Source: Pseudomonadota bacterium (GTDB lineage: Bacteria > Pseudomonadota > Gammaproteobacteria > Acidiferrobacterales > UBA6901). Taken from it: a stretch of DNA of 64,000 nt. The stretch is from contig JAJYEX010000001.1 in NCBI GenBank assembly GCA_021785515.1, forward strand, positions 434,001-498,000. The letters run 5' to 3'. Shown here in pieces: positions 8,503 to 17,176 of the stretch; position 1 is the first letter of the stretch, and each line of letters starts with the position of its first letter. The notes under the pieces are model-generated. The model worked only from the letters and a program-made list of their open reading frames with translations. It did no database searches and was not told where the DNA came from. The position numbers and the translations under genes were made by a program.

Positions 8503-9582
8503 TTACTGGCCGGAAATCGGCGGAGTAGAACTGTCCCCGGGTACGAGCGGCGGATCCTGAAGCGTCTTGCGGACATAGGTCATTTGATCAATCTGCTGGC
8601 TGAAGACTTCAATGCATTGCGGATCGAAATGTCGGCCGCTCTGCGACAGGATGAACCTATAGGCTTCGTCGATCGACCACGCATGCTTGTAGGGCCGCTC
8701 TGAAGTCAGGGCGTCGAACACGTCTGCAACTGCCACAATGCGCGCAGATAATGGGATCTTATCACCGGCAAGTCCTCTCGGGTACCCAGACCCGTCATAC
8801 TTCTCGTGATGTCCTAACGCGATCACAGCCCCCGTCTGGAGATATGCCGAAGGACTGTCCTTGAGTATCTCATAGCCGATCGTGGTATGGGTCTTCATGA
8901 TCGCAAACTCCGGTGGGTCGAGTTTTCCCGGTTTGCGCAGGATCTGGTCAGGAATACCGATCTTCCCTATGTCATGCATCGGTGCCGCGATTTCAATTAG
9001 ACCCGCTTCACTCTCTGATAACCCGAGATGCCGTCCGATAATACCCGAATACTTGGCCATGCGTTCGACGTGATTGCCCGTTTCCTCGTCCCGGTATTCA
9101 CCCGCTTTCGCCAGCCGCATCAGGGTCTCATGTTCACGCCGGCTGATTTCACGAGTCGCTTCCGCGACCTTGTCTTCGAGCCAGCGGGACCGGCCCTTAT
9201 GGCTCTCGGTGAGTCGGCGCATGGTAAGAAGATTGCGACACCGCGCAAGACACTCCGCGTGATCGACAGGCTTGGACAGGAAGTCATTGGCGCCAGCATC
9301 CAGTGCTTGATAGAGCACATGCCGGTCCTGGGCGCCCGTGATCATGACCAGCGGAATGTCTGTATACAGCCGACGGAAACGGCGCGTGAATTCGACTCCA
9401 TTCATCCCAGGCATCCGATAGTCCGCCAACACCAGATCCGGTTCATGCCCCTGGGCATGATCAAGCGCCGACAGCGGTTCGGCAAACGCATCCACCCGGA
9501 CATTGCTTTCCAGCAGCGACATCAATTGTGCCAGCACGACGCGCGTCGTGGAGACATCGTCAACAACCATGATGGATGACAT
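8503..9582 (-). CDS. rpfG: RpfG-like response regulator with HD-GYP cyclic-di-GMP phosphodiesterase
   Basis: 359 residues. The N-terminal receiver domain (residues 1-120) starts MSSIMVVDDVSTTR and has the phospho-accepting Asp in LVLADYRMPGMNG and the conserved Lys in LSKPVD. A short helix leads to an HD-GYP domain (about 150-345) with intact MHDIGKIGIP and HHEKYDGSGYPRGLAG. The family hydrolyses cyclic di-GMP when phosphorylated by RpfC after DSF binding. The ATG at 9582 gives a start immediately before the receiver; an upstream start at 9615 would add 11 residues. It is divergent from rpfF and lies in one locus with rpfF and rpfC, which is what makes RpfG more likely than a generic HD-GYP regulator. 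Confidence 0.85.
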   Translation of the reverse strand: MSSIMVVDDVSTTRVVLAQLMSLLESNVRVDAFAEPLSALDHAQGHEPDLVLADYRMPGMNGVEFTRRFRRLYTDIPLVMITGAQDRHVLYQALDAGANDFLSKPVDHAECLARCRNLLTMRRLTESHKGRSRWLEDKVAEATREISRREHETLMRLAKAGEYRDEETGNHVERMAKYSGIIGRHLGLSESEAGLIEIAAPMHDIGKIGIPDQILRKPGKLDPPEFAIMKTHTTIGYEILKDSPSAYLQTGAVIALGHHEKYDGSGYPRGLAGDKIPLSARIVAVADVFDALTSERPYKHAWSIDEAYRFILSQSGRHFDPQCIEVFSQQIDQMTYVRKTLQDPPLVPGDSSTPPISGQ

Positions 9583-10598
9583 GCTTATCTGCCCCGGTGA
9601 CTCAAAGAGGTACATTGTTGCCTTGTCGGGCGATTTGCTCCTTATCGGGTTCTTTATCTTGCTGTCCTTGTAAATCTAGCCGAATATCGAGGCCTCGAAC
9701 AACTACTACGAAGTTAGTAAACCTATGTTTTTGAATTGATTTTATTTTCTGCTCAAGGGTTACGCCCACGCCGCAAGTCTTGCCAGCCAAGTGGGTCGCC
9801 GGCCGGGCGGGTGGAAGCCGGTTCAGTATCGTGACACCGCCGTAGCCCCTCCCAAAGGGCAAAGACTGGACCCTGGCTCCACAATGGGAATTCCTGATAA
9901 ATCCTTCGATTTTCAGATGGCGGTAAACCTGCCTGGACCACCCTGTCGCGCACGAAGGACTTTATTTGGACCTGGCGCAACCAATGCGCCGTCGAACACA
10001 AAGTTACCGATAAAGTGCCGCGATATCTCTCCGCATGACACGGCCCGACGTACCGGGACGCAGAATGCGGCTGTTCGCCGACACGCGGCCGATTCATGAA
10101 ATAAACCGCTGCACATTCCGTATCACGAGAAACAGATTTTCACTATTGACACTGATTGACCGTTGTGGCCAATATGCCTCTAAGTTCCACTTCTCATCAA
10201 AAAAGAATCGGGCAGCATCATGCAGTGTTTGGGAGCACGTTTCCGACCGGACCGGTACGATGCCATCTTGGTTGCAGGATGCCAGAGCGGTTCCGGAGCA
10301 TGCCGTTATGGCGTTGCTGCTAGAAGTGGAATACATAAAGCTTGGAACTGCGGATTTCCTGGATCCGCCAAAAAGAAAAAAATAAGCGGTGCTGCTATCC
10401 CTGCAGCAGAATCAAGTCAAACCGGAATCGGCCGACAAGCCGATTTACACGACTCGCGGATTGCAGGCCTGAAAGAATGCGCAAGACTTTCCGCGAGTAC
10501 AGAGCCAAACGCGATGGGGTCTGAATCAGGGACTTCACAACTAGAGAGATAGTTGCTCGAAAGATAATTACTGTACGCAAGGGTAGGGGAGGCATGGC
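9583..10598. other. Long divergent intergenic region between rpfG and rpfF
   Basis: About 1 kb that looks more AT-rich than its surroundings and holds only short, overlapping frames on both strands with no recognisable domain. The rpfF end has a clear Shine-Dalgarno, GGGGAGG at 10586-10592, 6 nt before the ATG. TTGACA at 10146-10151 and TTGACC at 10156-10161 are possible -35 boxes but have no good partner. The region is long enough to hold regulatory sites for both transcripts, an unrecognised RNA, or the decayed remains of a gene. Confidence 0.5.
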
Positions 10599-11546
10599 AT
10601 GGAAGTTACTCCGCTAGTTTCAACCCGGACTCTGTTCCCGGTCTACGATCAATTGCGTGTGGAATACGACGCCGCGTCATTAGCAGTATGGTGTTTTCTG
10701 AACGCCTATCCCAGACCCTGCATGACATTACAGGTTCTCAAAGGTCTGAAGGACTTTCAGGCGCGCCTGAGGACAGTACTCCGCGATCCGCTGCTATCCA
10801 GGGAATATCCGATCAAGTATATGGTGGTCGCATCCAGCCACCCACAGTTCTTCAGCCTCGGGGGTGACCTAGCCCTGTTCCGTCGGCTGATCCAACAGGA
10901 CGACAAGGAATCCTTGCGGGCTTATGCTCATGACTGCGTCAACCTGATTTTCGCCAACGCCACAAACCTGGACGCGCCGCTTACGACCGTGGCCGTGGTC
11001 CAAGGAGATGCGCTTGGCGGTGGGTTTGAAGCGGCGCTCTCGTGCAATGTGATTATTGCCGAACACAGTGCACGTATGGGATTCCCGGAGATTCTTTTCA
11101 ATCTTGTTCCCGGTATGGGAGCCTATGAGCTGCTTCCCCGACGCACGCATCCAAACCGCGCGGAAGAGCTGATGACGAGCGGACACAACTACAGCGCCGA
11201 GGACCTCAGGCAGTTCGGTGTGGTGGACATGGTGGTACCCGACGGCGAGGGCCAACAGGCAGCGCGCGCCTTTATGCGCCGAAGTCAGCGGCAACAGAAC
11301 GCGCGGCAGCTTCTTCAAAATTTCAGGGCGCGAAGTTACCCCATTTCACGCCAGGTGATGATTGACCACACCAACCTCTGGGTGGACGCGGCAATGAATC
11401 TGACTGGGACTGAATTGGCCAACATGGAGCGTCTGATTGCGCACCAGGACAGCGCGAACACGCTCTCCGGAAAATCTGCCCATGTGGTCACATTGGACAC
11501 TGATGGGCGCTTACGCCAACAGACCGAATTGTCCGAACGAGGCTAA
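10599..11546 (+). CDS. rpfF: RpfF-like DSF synthase (crotonase-family enoyl-CoA hydratase)
   Basis: 315 residues, crotonase fold. The active-site block reads [17 protein letters not shown] and [19 protein letters not shown], which is the RpfF signature. The two glutamates needed for dehydratase and thioesterase activity in Xanthomonas RpfF (Glu141, Glu161) are present as Glu144 and Glu164. The oxyanion-hole loop is [14 protein letters not shown] (about residues 81-94). RpfF turns 3-hydroxyacyl-ACP into a free cis-2-unsaturated fatty acid, the diffusible signal factor. Neighbouring rpfG and rpfC homologues make the assignment strong. Its 3' end overlaps the convergent rpfC gene by 4 nt. The chain length made here cannot be read from sequence. 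Confidence 0.92.
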   Translation: MEVTPLVSTRTLFPVYDQLRVEYDAASLAVWCFLNAYPRPCMTLQVLKGLKDFQARLRTVLRDPLLSREYPIKYMVVASSHPQFFSLGGDLALFRRLIQQDDKESLRAYAHDCVNLIFANATNLDAPLTTVAVVQGDALGGGFEAALSCNVIIAEHSARMGFPEILFNLVPGMGAYELLPRRTHPNRAEELMTSGHNYSAEDLRQFGVVDMVVPDGEGQQAARAFMRRSQRQQNARQLLQNFRARSYPISRQVMIDHTNLWVDAAMNLTGTELANMERLIAHQDSANTLSGKSAHVVTLDTDGRLRQQTELSERG

Positions 11547-14098
11547 CCCTGCTTGTTCTGGTGTGGCACCTGAACGAAATTCCTAAGCGCCGTCACGCTG
11601 AGCACCAGATCTTCCCTGATTTTCTGAGACAACTCACGGCAGGTATCAATTTCCAATCGGCGCCCGGCGCGTGATGCCGCGCCGCATCGGTGCATCAAGG
11701 CAAATGCCCCCACATCACCTGCTATACCCTTGAGCGCATGTGCATGTTCGTCAAAAGCCAAAAAGTTTTTGGATACCAGACTTTTTTCCATGGAATCAAT
11801 CAGGCGAGCACTGTCGCGCTCAAATGTCTGCAAAACCTCCTGCAGAAACAGGTCGTTCCTTCCCCGATGGGCAATTTCTCCCAGAATATTAGGATCAAAG
11901 AGAACATTTTCCGCTATGCGTTGATCGCCTGACGACGACTGAACGTCATCCTTGCGGCGTAATGGATGTCGGGGCGTCGCTTTAGCATCGGCTTGTCGAC
12001 ACAGCTCGTTGATTTTTTCGAGAAGACGCAGGGTCTCGATTGGCTTTGTAAAACAAGCGTCGACTCGTGCTGCCGCGCAACGCTTTAGGGCTTCTGGGGT
12101 CGCGTCGCCCGTCAAGACAATAAAATATGGCCGTTCTGCCGGTGTATGGGTAAACCGATATAGATTCATTGCTTCCAGGCCACCCATGACCGGCATCTGA
12201 AGATCGAGGATCGCAACATCGTAATGCACCGAATCGAGCCGCGACAGCGCGTCCTGACCGTTCGATACCATGTCAACCCGGTGTCCCGCGTTCTCCAGTA
12301 TCTTGCGGATCACCAGTTGATTGGTTTCATTATCCTCCGCTACCAAAATATTGATATGCGCACCCTGTTCACGCAACCTCTGAAAATGTTCAGCAAAGTA
12401 TATGACCTCACTATTGCGCGCCTCGTACACCAGCCCGACGTGTAGCGCATTAAAAAGCAAATGTGTCTGAATCGGCGCTTTCAGAACACAATAGTCATTC
12501 CGCAGGCTATCATCCAACGCTTGTGCCTTGTCTTGAATAATATAAATCAGTTCGATCGGCACATCTTTTAAGTCACGTCTGGCCGATGCCGCGAAGCGCG
12601 GCAAATCGATCTCGAGCAGCGGAATATCTACGACGACCGCCTGAAATGGTACGTCATCGCGTTGCGCACGTTCCAGTGCGTTTATTGCGACGGATGCGTT
12701 GCCGACGACAGTGGCGCGTATATTCCAACGCGCCAGATGCGCCAAAAGATCATGACGATTCCGATCCTCACGTGTCAGCACCAACAGACGCAGTTGATCG
12801 AGGCTTCCGGAATACTGCGATTCCGCCGCCACGGCAAAGGGAATCTCGAACCAGAATGTACTACCGACATCTGAAACGCTTTGGACGGCCATAGTGCCGC
12901 CCATCATCTCGACTAGGTGCTTGGAGATTGTCGTGCCGAGTCCGGTGCCCCCGTATCGGCGCGTAGTCGATTCATCAGCCTGCGTAAAACTCTCGAATAT
13001 TCGAGGCAGTACCTCCGGCGTCATGCCTATGCCGGTGTCGATGATATCGAACCGCAACAGAGCATCCCGCTCTGACGACAGACGTGAAATGCGGATGTCG
13101 ACGCCCCCATGCTCCGTGAACTTGATAGCGTTGCTGATCAGATTGAGTAGTACTTGACGCAGATGATGGGGATCACCGATTAGACCAAATGGCACCTCCG
13201 GCGCAAAATGTACACGGAGCCACAAGGATTTTTTCTGCGCTTGGTGAATCACCATCTGAACGGTCCCATTCACCAGTTCATGTATATCAAATGGTGTTTT
13301 TTCCATCACCATCCGCCCAGATTCGATTTTTGATATGTCGAGAATCTTCTCGATCAGGGCCAGCATGAGATGCACCGAACGGCTAACCACATTGGCCATT
13401 TCATGCTGCTCGTCGCTCAGGGATGTTGTAAGCAGAAGGTCGCTCATGCCCAGTACTCCATTAAGTGGCGTACGGAGCTCGTGACTCATGTTCGCCAGGA
13501 AATGGCTTTTTGCAACATTTGCTGCTTCCGCCTGTTCGCGGGCAGCATGCAGTCTTCGAAGCAGCGCTGAGACGTATAGCGGGACGAGGACCAAACCGAG
13601 CATTAAACCAATCGACAGATCCCTGTTGTGCGACCAGTACCCGCTGGAACTTAGAACAACGCCAAAACCAACCACAACTAATGCGGTGCAGAGATAAAGA
13701 TACCGCACGCCGTACCGGAAGCCGTAGCCAACCTCGATCCAGAGGTACAGTGAATAGAGCATTGCGCCAGACAGCCCAGCAAACCATATTCCATAAGAAA
13801 TGGCTGCTGTATCCGCAATCATACTGAGAATTCTTCGACTAATGACGGCTCTTGGTCGAACCAAAATGTCCGTCAAAATCAGGACTGCAATTGAAACAAT
13901 TGCGCAGGAGGCCGCGACCCATGCAACGCAAGCGGACGCAGAAAGGTGTACAGCATAGCGCAGATATATAGCTATAGTGCCGACGACGCTAACAATCAGC
14001 CGGAGTGTTGCCTGCTCGTATTCCTTACCTGGCAGATGCGCGAGTGCCGCTCGTCTTGCCCGCAGTGACTGCGATAGTGACATGATTCCGCTATCCAT
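11543..14098 (-). CDS. rpfC: RpfC-like hybrid sensor histidine kinase for DSF
   Basis: About 851 residues. A short cytosolic N-terminus precedes five to six membrane helices (residues 30-185) containing [13 protein letters not shown] and [13 protein letters not shown], very similar to Xanthomonas RpfC. Then come HisKA ([10 protein letters not shown], His206), HATPase_c ([32 protein letters not shown]), a degenerate receiver-like segment (about 436-560), a complete receiver ([17 protein letters not shown] with Asp632, TKP) and a C-terminal HPt domain ([11 protein letters not shown], His787). RpfC phosphorylates RpfG and restrains RpfF when DSF is low. I chose the ATG at 14098; 14083 and a TTG at 14110 are alternatives. 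The second receiver-like segment is unusual for RpfC. Confidence 0.88.
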   Translation of the reverse strand: MDSGIMSLSQSLRARRAALAHLPGKEYEQATLRLIVSVVGTIAIYLRYAVHLSASACVAWVAASCAIVSIAVLILTDILVRPRAVISRRILSMIADTAAISYGIWFAGLSGAMLYSLYLWIEVGYGFRYGVRYLYLCTALVVVGFGVVLSSSGYWSHNRDLSIGLMLGLVLVPLYVSALLRRLHAAREQAEAANVAKSHFLANMSHELRTPLNGVLGMSDLLLTTSLSDEQHEMANVVSRSVHLMLALIEKILDISKIESGRMVMEKTPFDIHELVNGTVQMVIHQAQKKSLWLRVHFAPEVPFGLIGDPHHLRQVLLNLISNAIKFTEHGGVDIRISRLSSERDALLRFDIIDTGIGMTPEVLPRIFESFTQADESTTRRYGGTGLGTTISKHLVEMMGGTMAVQSVSDVGSTFWFEIPFAVAAESQYSGSLDQLRLLVLTREDRNRHDLLAHLARWNIRATVVGNASVAINALERAQRDDVPFQAVVVDIPLLEIDLPRFAASARRDLKDVPIELIYIIQDKAQALDDSLRNDYCVLKAPIQTHLLFNALHVGLVYEARNSEVIYFAEHFQRLREQGAHINILVAEDNETNQLVIRKILENAGHRVDMVSNGQDALSRLDSVHYDVAILDLQMPVMGGLEAMNLYRFTHTPAERPYFIVLTGDATPEALKRCAAARVDACFTKPIETLRLLEKINELCRQADAKATPRHPLRRKDDVQSSSGDQRIAENVLFDPNILGEIAHRGRNDLFLQEVLQTFERDSARLIDSMEKSLVSKNFLAFDEHAHALKGIAGDVGAFALMHRCGAASRAGRRLEIDTCRELSQKIREDLVLSVTALRNFVQVPHQNKQG

Positions 14099-14214
14099 CC
14101 CGCAATACAAGTTTTAAGAGGGTGTTTCTGTTTAAGTCTAGTCTGCTGAAATGTATCTGCTGGATTTAAAGCGATTTTTCGATATTCCAAATATATGTTA
14201 TAGAAAACAAATAC
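14099..14214 (-). promoter_or_regulatory. AT-rich spacer with a possible rpfC promoter
   Basis: This 116-nt gap between the ketosynthase stop and rpfC is markedly AT-rich. On the minus strand it contains TTGTTT and, 17 nt on, GAATAT, a weak sigma-70 match. rpfC may therefore be transcribed on its own as well as by read-through from the ACP/ketosynthase pair. There is no T-run hairpin in the gap that would block read-through. Confidence 0.3.
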
Positions 14215-15441
14215 CTATACCCTATCTGAAATGTCTGAGGGCCAGCGCCGAAGCAGAAGTACACTGTTCAGGCCGCCGAAGGCAAAGGAATTTGACAGGG
14301 CTAGACGAATCTCGCCGGAGCGCGATGCGTTGCAGACGTAATCCAAATCACATTCCGGATCGGCGCCTACATAGTTAATCGTCGGAGGAACAAACTGGCG
14401 GGACATAGCCAGTACCGTGGCCACAAGTTCCATGCCACCTGCAGCGCCCAAGGCATGCCCGTGAATGGATTTCGTTGAAGACACCGCCAGATGGTTCGCA
14501 TGTCCGCCAAAAACGTCCCTAATCGCTCGCGTCTCCGTAACGTCGTTGATTACAGTGCCAGTCCCGTGGGCATTAATGTAATCGACATCTTCGGGACGTA
14601 CCCCTCCGTCTTGCATCGCCCGTCGCATGGCCATAACAGCGCCGGACACGGATGGTTGCGTGATATGGTTTGCATCCGAACTCGCGCCGACGCCTAGAAC
14701 TTCAGCATAGATCGAGGCATTCCGAGCCAGGGCATGATTCAGCGCTTCCAGAACGACAACACCTGCCCCTTCCCCCAAAACAAGTCCGCGCCGCCCAACG
14801 CTGAACGGACGACAGGTATCCGAGGCAAGAATACGCATCGCCTCCCAGGATTTAAACACGAAATAGGCGAAGGGCGCATCCGTTCCGCCGGCGATTGCCC
14901 ACGGCACAGAACCGTCCCGAATCAGCCTGACCGCCTGACCAACCGCATGGTTGGCCGATGCGCAAGCACTCGTTACGCAGAATGCTGGCCCTGAAATACC
15001 GAGATCCATCGTTACATGGCTGGCTGAAGAACTCGCCATAACGCGAACAATGGTCAGCGGATGCACGCGGCCATCACCGCGATAAAGCCTTTCCTCCGCG
15101 ATATCGTCGCTGATTTTTCCACCAATCGCGGTACCCAATATGACAGCGCCGTCAGGGCTGGGTACTACGGTCCCACCAAAGGCGTGAACCACCGCCTCAC
15201 GTGCGGCAACGACTGCAAATTGCGCATTGCGATCAAGTAATGCCAGGCGTTTATCATCGAAATGTGCGGCCGGATCAAAATTTTTTACCTCAGCTCCTAT
15301 CCCATGCGCAAAATCCCGCGCGGGCAGCGTCGTAAGCGGCGCAATGCCACTTCGGCCCTCAATGAGCGATTGTAAAAACTCCGGGACGTTGTTTCCCGAT
15401 CCGCAGATACAGCCAAGCCCCGTGACAACTACCCGATTCAC
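14215..15441 (-). CDS. Beta-ketoacyl-ACP synthase (FabF/NodE-like), DSF-locus copy
   Basis: 408 residues, thiolase fold. The active-site triad is complete: Cys in TSACASANHAVG (about residue 160), His in NAHGTGTVIND, and His in KSIHGHALGAAGGME. The N-terminus MNRVVVTGLGCICGSG and total length fit KAS II. It condenses malonyl-ACP with acyl-ACP in fatty-acid elongation. The GTG start at 15441 overlaps the TGA of the upstream acyl carrier protein gene (GTGA), so the two are translationally coupled. A lone ketosynthase with its own carrier protein, outside any fab cluster and beside rpfC/rpfF, suggests a special acyl chain rather than housekeeping lipid synthesis; that is inference. FabF is the alternative. 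Confidence 0.85.
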   Translation of the reverse strand: MNRVVVTGLGCICGSGNNVPEFLQSLIEGRSGIAPLTTLPARDFAHGIGAEVKNFDPAAHFDDKRLALLDRNAQFAVVAAREAVVHAFGGTVVPSPDGAVILGTAIGGKISDDIAEERLYRGDGRVHPLTIVRVMASSSASHVTMDLGISGPAFCVTSACASANHAVGQAVRLIRDGSVPWAIAGGTDAPFAYFVFKSWEAMRILASDTCRPFSVGRRGLVLGEGAGVVVLEALNHALARNASIYAEVLGVGASSDANHITQPSVSGAVMAMRRAMQDGGVRPEDVDYINAHGTGTVINDVTETRAIRDVFGGHANHLAVSSTKSIHGHALGAAGGMELVATVLAMSRQFVPPTINYVGADPECDLDYVCNASRSGEIRLALSNSFAFGGLNSVLLLRRWPSDISDRV

Positions 15442-15710
15442 TGACTTTGCGCTCCCTTCTGCTCTTCCAGCAACCGCCTGACTCCCGCATACACGTCGCC
15501 AACAGTCCGCAGCTTCAAAATCTCGCTGTCCGGAACAGAAATCCCGAATTCAGCCTCGATGTCGAACGCCAGCGCAAGGGCCTCCAGTGAAGATATGCCA
15601 ATCGCATCGAGTTTTGTGTCGGCAGTCACCGTTTTTCGATCGATGTTGCGCGATCCAATGATAATGTCGAGTACCCGCTTTTCGAATACGTCCATCCCCT
15701 GTTGAGCCAT
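15438..15710 (-). CDS. Acyl carrier protein, dedicated to the adjacent ketosynthase
   Basis: A 90-residue acidic four-helix protein of ACP length. The phosphopantetheine site is AIGISSLEALALAF; Ser41 is the attachment residue. The aspartate that normally precedes it in the DSL motif is replaced by Ser40, which departs from housekeeping AcpP. The start at 15710 has a good Shine-Dalgarno, AAAGGAAG, about 11 nt upstream. It is the first gene of a minus-strand unit running ACP, ketosynthase and, after 116 nt, rpfC. A NodF-like role as private carrier for the NodE-like synthase is a fair analogy. Confidence 0.85.
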   Translation of the reverse strand: MAQQGMDVFEKRVLDIIIGSRNIDRKTVTADTKLDAIGISSLEALALAFDIEAEFGISVPDSEILKLRTVGDVYAGVRRLLEEQKGAQSQ

Positions 15711-16224
15711 GGCTTATAGTCTTCCTTTGAACAAAATACGTGACGCACCTCAAACGACAAATTTCTCGGCAAGAGGTCCGACCGCTGCCCAAACCTGGAT
15801 CAGGCATCAATGTTAGACGGAATTTGGGACCGTGCAGACTCCTGCAACAGCAAATGTGTTCGTGGGACAGTAAAAATACGAAAACGTTGTGGTATCTGGC
15901 AGCTGAAATACCGTGACGGTCGAATCAAATCGCGGTCTGTCCAGATGAAATTAGCCGTTCGAGGGAGATATTATGATCATGCGCGGCATTATGAATCAAG
16001 CATAGCTTCGCATTTTGGAAAATGCTCAACACTAAAACTGGCGGAGCGTGGCAATGGATTTTAGGCGTCCGGGAGAATGAGGTTACGGATAAGGCAACCA
16101 AAACTCCGACAACGCAAGCCCTGACTACACAGTTGAATTATTTGAGCACCAACAGTTGCGAACGTATGTTTTTTTGCGATCACTCACGCATTTGCAATGA
16201 CTCTTACCGCCGAAATTTTTGTCA
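15711..16224. other. Intergenic between ACP gene and IS21 left end
   Basis: Apart from the candidate ACP promoter I see no gene. An 84-codon frame at 15810-16064 has no recognisable domain and no ribosome-binding site. The stretch may be flanking DNA altered by the adjacent insertion sequence. Confidence 0.45.
15733..15760 (-). promoter_or_regulatory. Candidate promoter for the ACP/ketosynthase(/rpfC) unit
   Basis: On the minus strand TTGTCG (15755-15760) and TATTTT (15733-15738) are 16 nt apart, about 20 nt before the ACP start codon. It is a moderate sigma-70 match, so this is a plausible guess only. Confidence 0.35.
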
Positions 16225-16304
16225 TGCTGCGCATTCCAGCCAAGGCGGTCAGGCATTCCGGTGATGGCGGTCACCCTCGGAGTGCAGCGACGCAAGCCGG
16301 TCAA

Positions 16305-17069
16305 TTATTTACCAGACTGACCGCCATGGGGCAAGGAGGCGGCCGTCTTTCGCATCGACTCGCGTGCGCTGAGCTCGATGCGGTGTGCATTGTGGATGAG
16401 CCTATCCAAGATGGCATCGGCAATCCGCCCGCCGCCCAGGTATTCATGCCAGTGTGAGACGGGTAATTGTGACGTCGTGATCGTTGAACCCGTGCCGTAG
16501 CGCTCCTCGAGCGTTTCGAGCAGATCCTGGGTCTGCGCCTCGGTGATACTGCTCAATCCGATGTCATCGATCAGAAGGAGCGAGAGCTTTCCAAGACGCT
16601 TCAAGAGCTGCGCGTAGGTGCCCTGGGCACGTGCTTGCATGAACTGCTGCAGGAGCGAGGGCAAGCGGAGGTAGTGCACCGTGTAGCCGCCGCGGCAGGC
16701 CTGCTGTCCCAACGCCTGCGCCAGAAACGACTTCCCGCTGCCGGCAGGTCCCGTGATCACGAGATTCTGGTGCGCCTCGATCCAGCGCGCTTGCGCCAGT
16801 TCCAGCACCTGGTCTTTGCGCAGCCCGCGCGCGCAAGTGTAATCGATGTTCTCGATGCATGCGGTGCGTTCCTTGAACTTGGCGACCTTCAGGCGCGCCG
16901 TGAGCTTGCGGTTCTCGCGATAGAGATACTCGTCATCAACGATGAAGCCAAGAAGTTCGCTCACGCTTAAGCTCTGGTGATCGACCCGGTTGAGCCGTTC
17001 CTTCATGGACGCCGCCATGCCGAAGAGCTTCATCTCAATCAGTTTCTCGTGGGTGTGTTCGTTCAACAT
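16305..17069 (-). CDS. istB: IS21 helper ATPase IstB
   Basis: 254 residues from MLNEHTHEKL. An AAA+ ATPase with Walker A GPAGSGKSFLAQAL near residue 105, Walker B LLLIDDIGL near 165 and the sensor region TTSQLPVSHWHEYL. IstB acts with IstA in target capture during transposition. The ATG at 17069 follows GGGGAACC; the frame is open to 17132 but the extra residues are not conserved. It lies downstream of istA on the same strand, 107 nt from the istA stop, and looks intact. Confidence 0.93.
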   Translation of the reverse strand: MLNEHTHEKLIEMKLFGMAASMKERLNRVDHQSLSVSELLGFIVDDEYLYRENRKLTARLKVAKFKERTACIENIDYTCARGLRKDQVLELAQARWIEAHQNLVITGPAGSGKSFLAQALGQQACRGGYTVHYLRLPSLLQQFMQARAQGTYAQLLKRLGKLSLLLIDDIGLSSITEAQTQDLLETLEERYGTGSTITTSQLPVSHWHEYLGGGRIADAILDRLIHNAHRIELSARESMRKTAASLPHGGQSGK

Positions 17070-17176
17070 GTTGTGGTTCCCCTGGTTAAGTAACAAACGA
17101 AATAAAGACAGCACGTGTGTTGCGGGCAACAATTCCTGGGATCAGGTCATCGGCGTTCTCCTTGTCATGTCCACCG

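Noticed and set aside
9753-10552. Several 60-116-codon frames in the rpfG-rpfF spacer
   Set aside because: They overlap each other on both strands, with no domain or ribosome site.
15810-16064. An 84-codon frame left of the insertion sequence
   Set aside because: No ribosome site, no motif, Arg/Lys/Ser-rich random composition.
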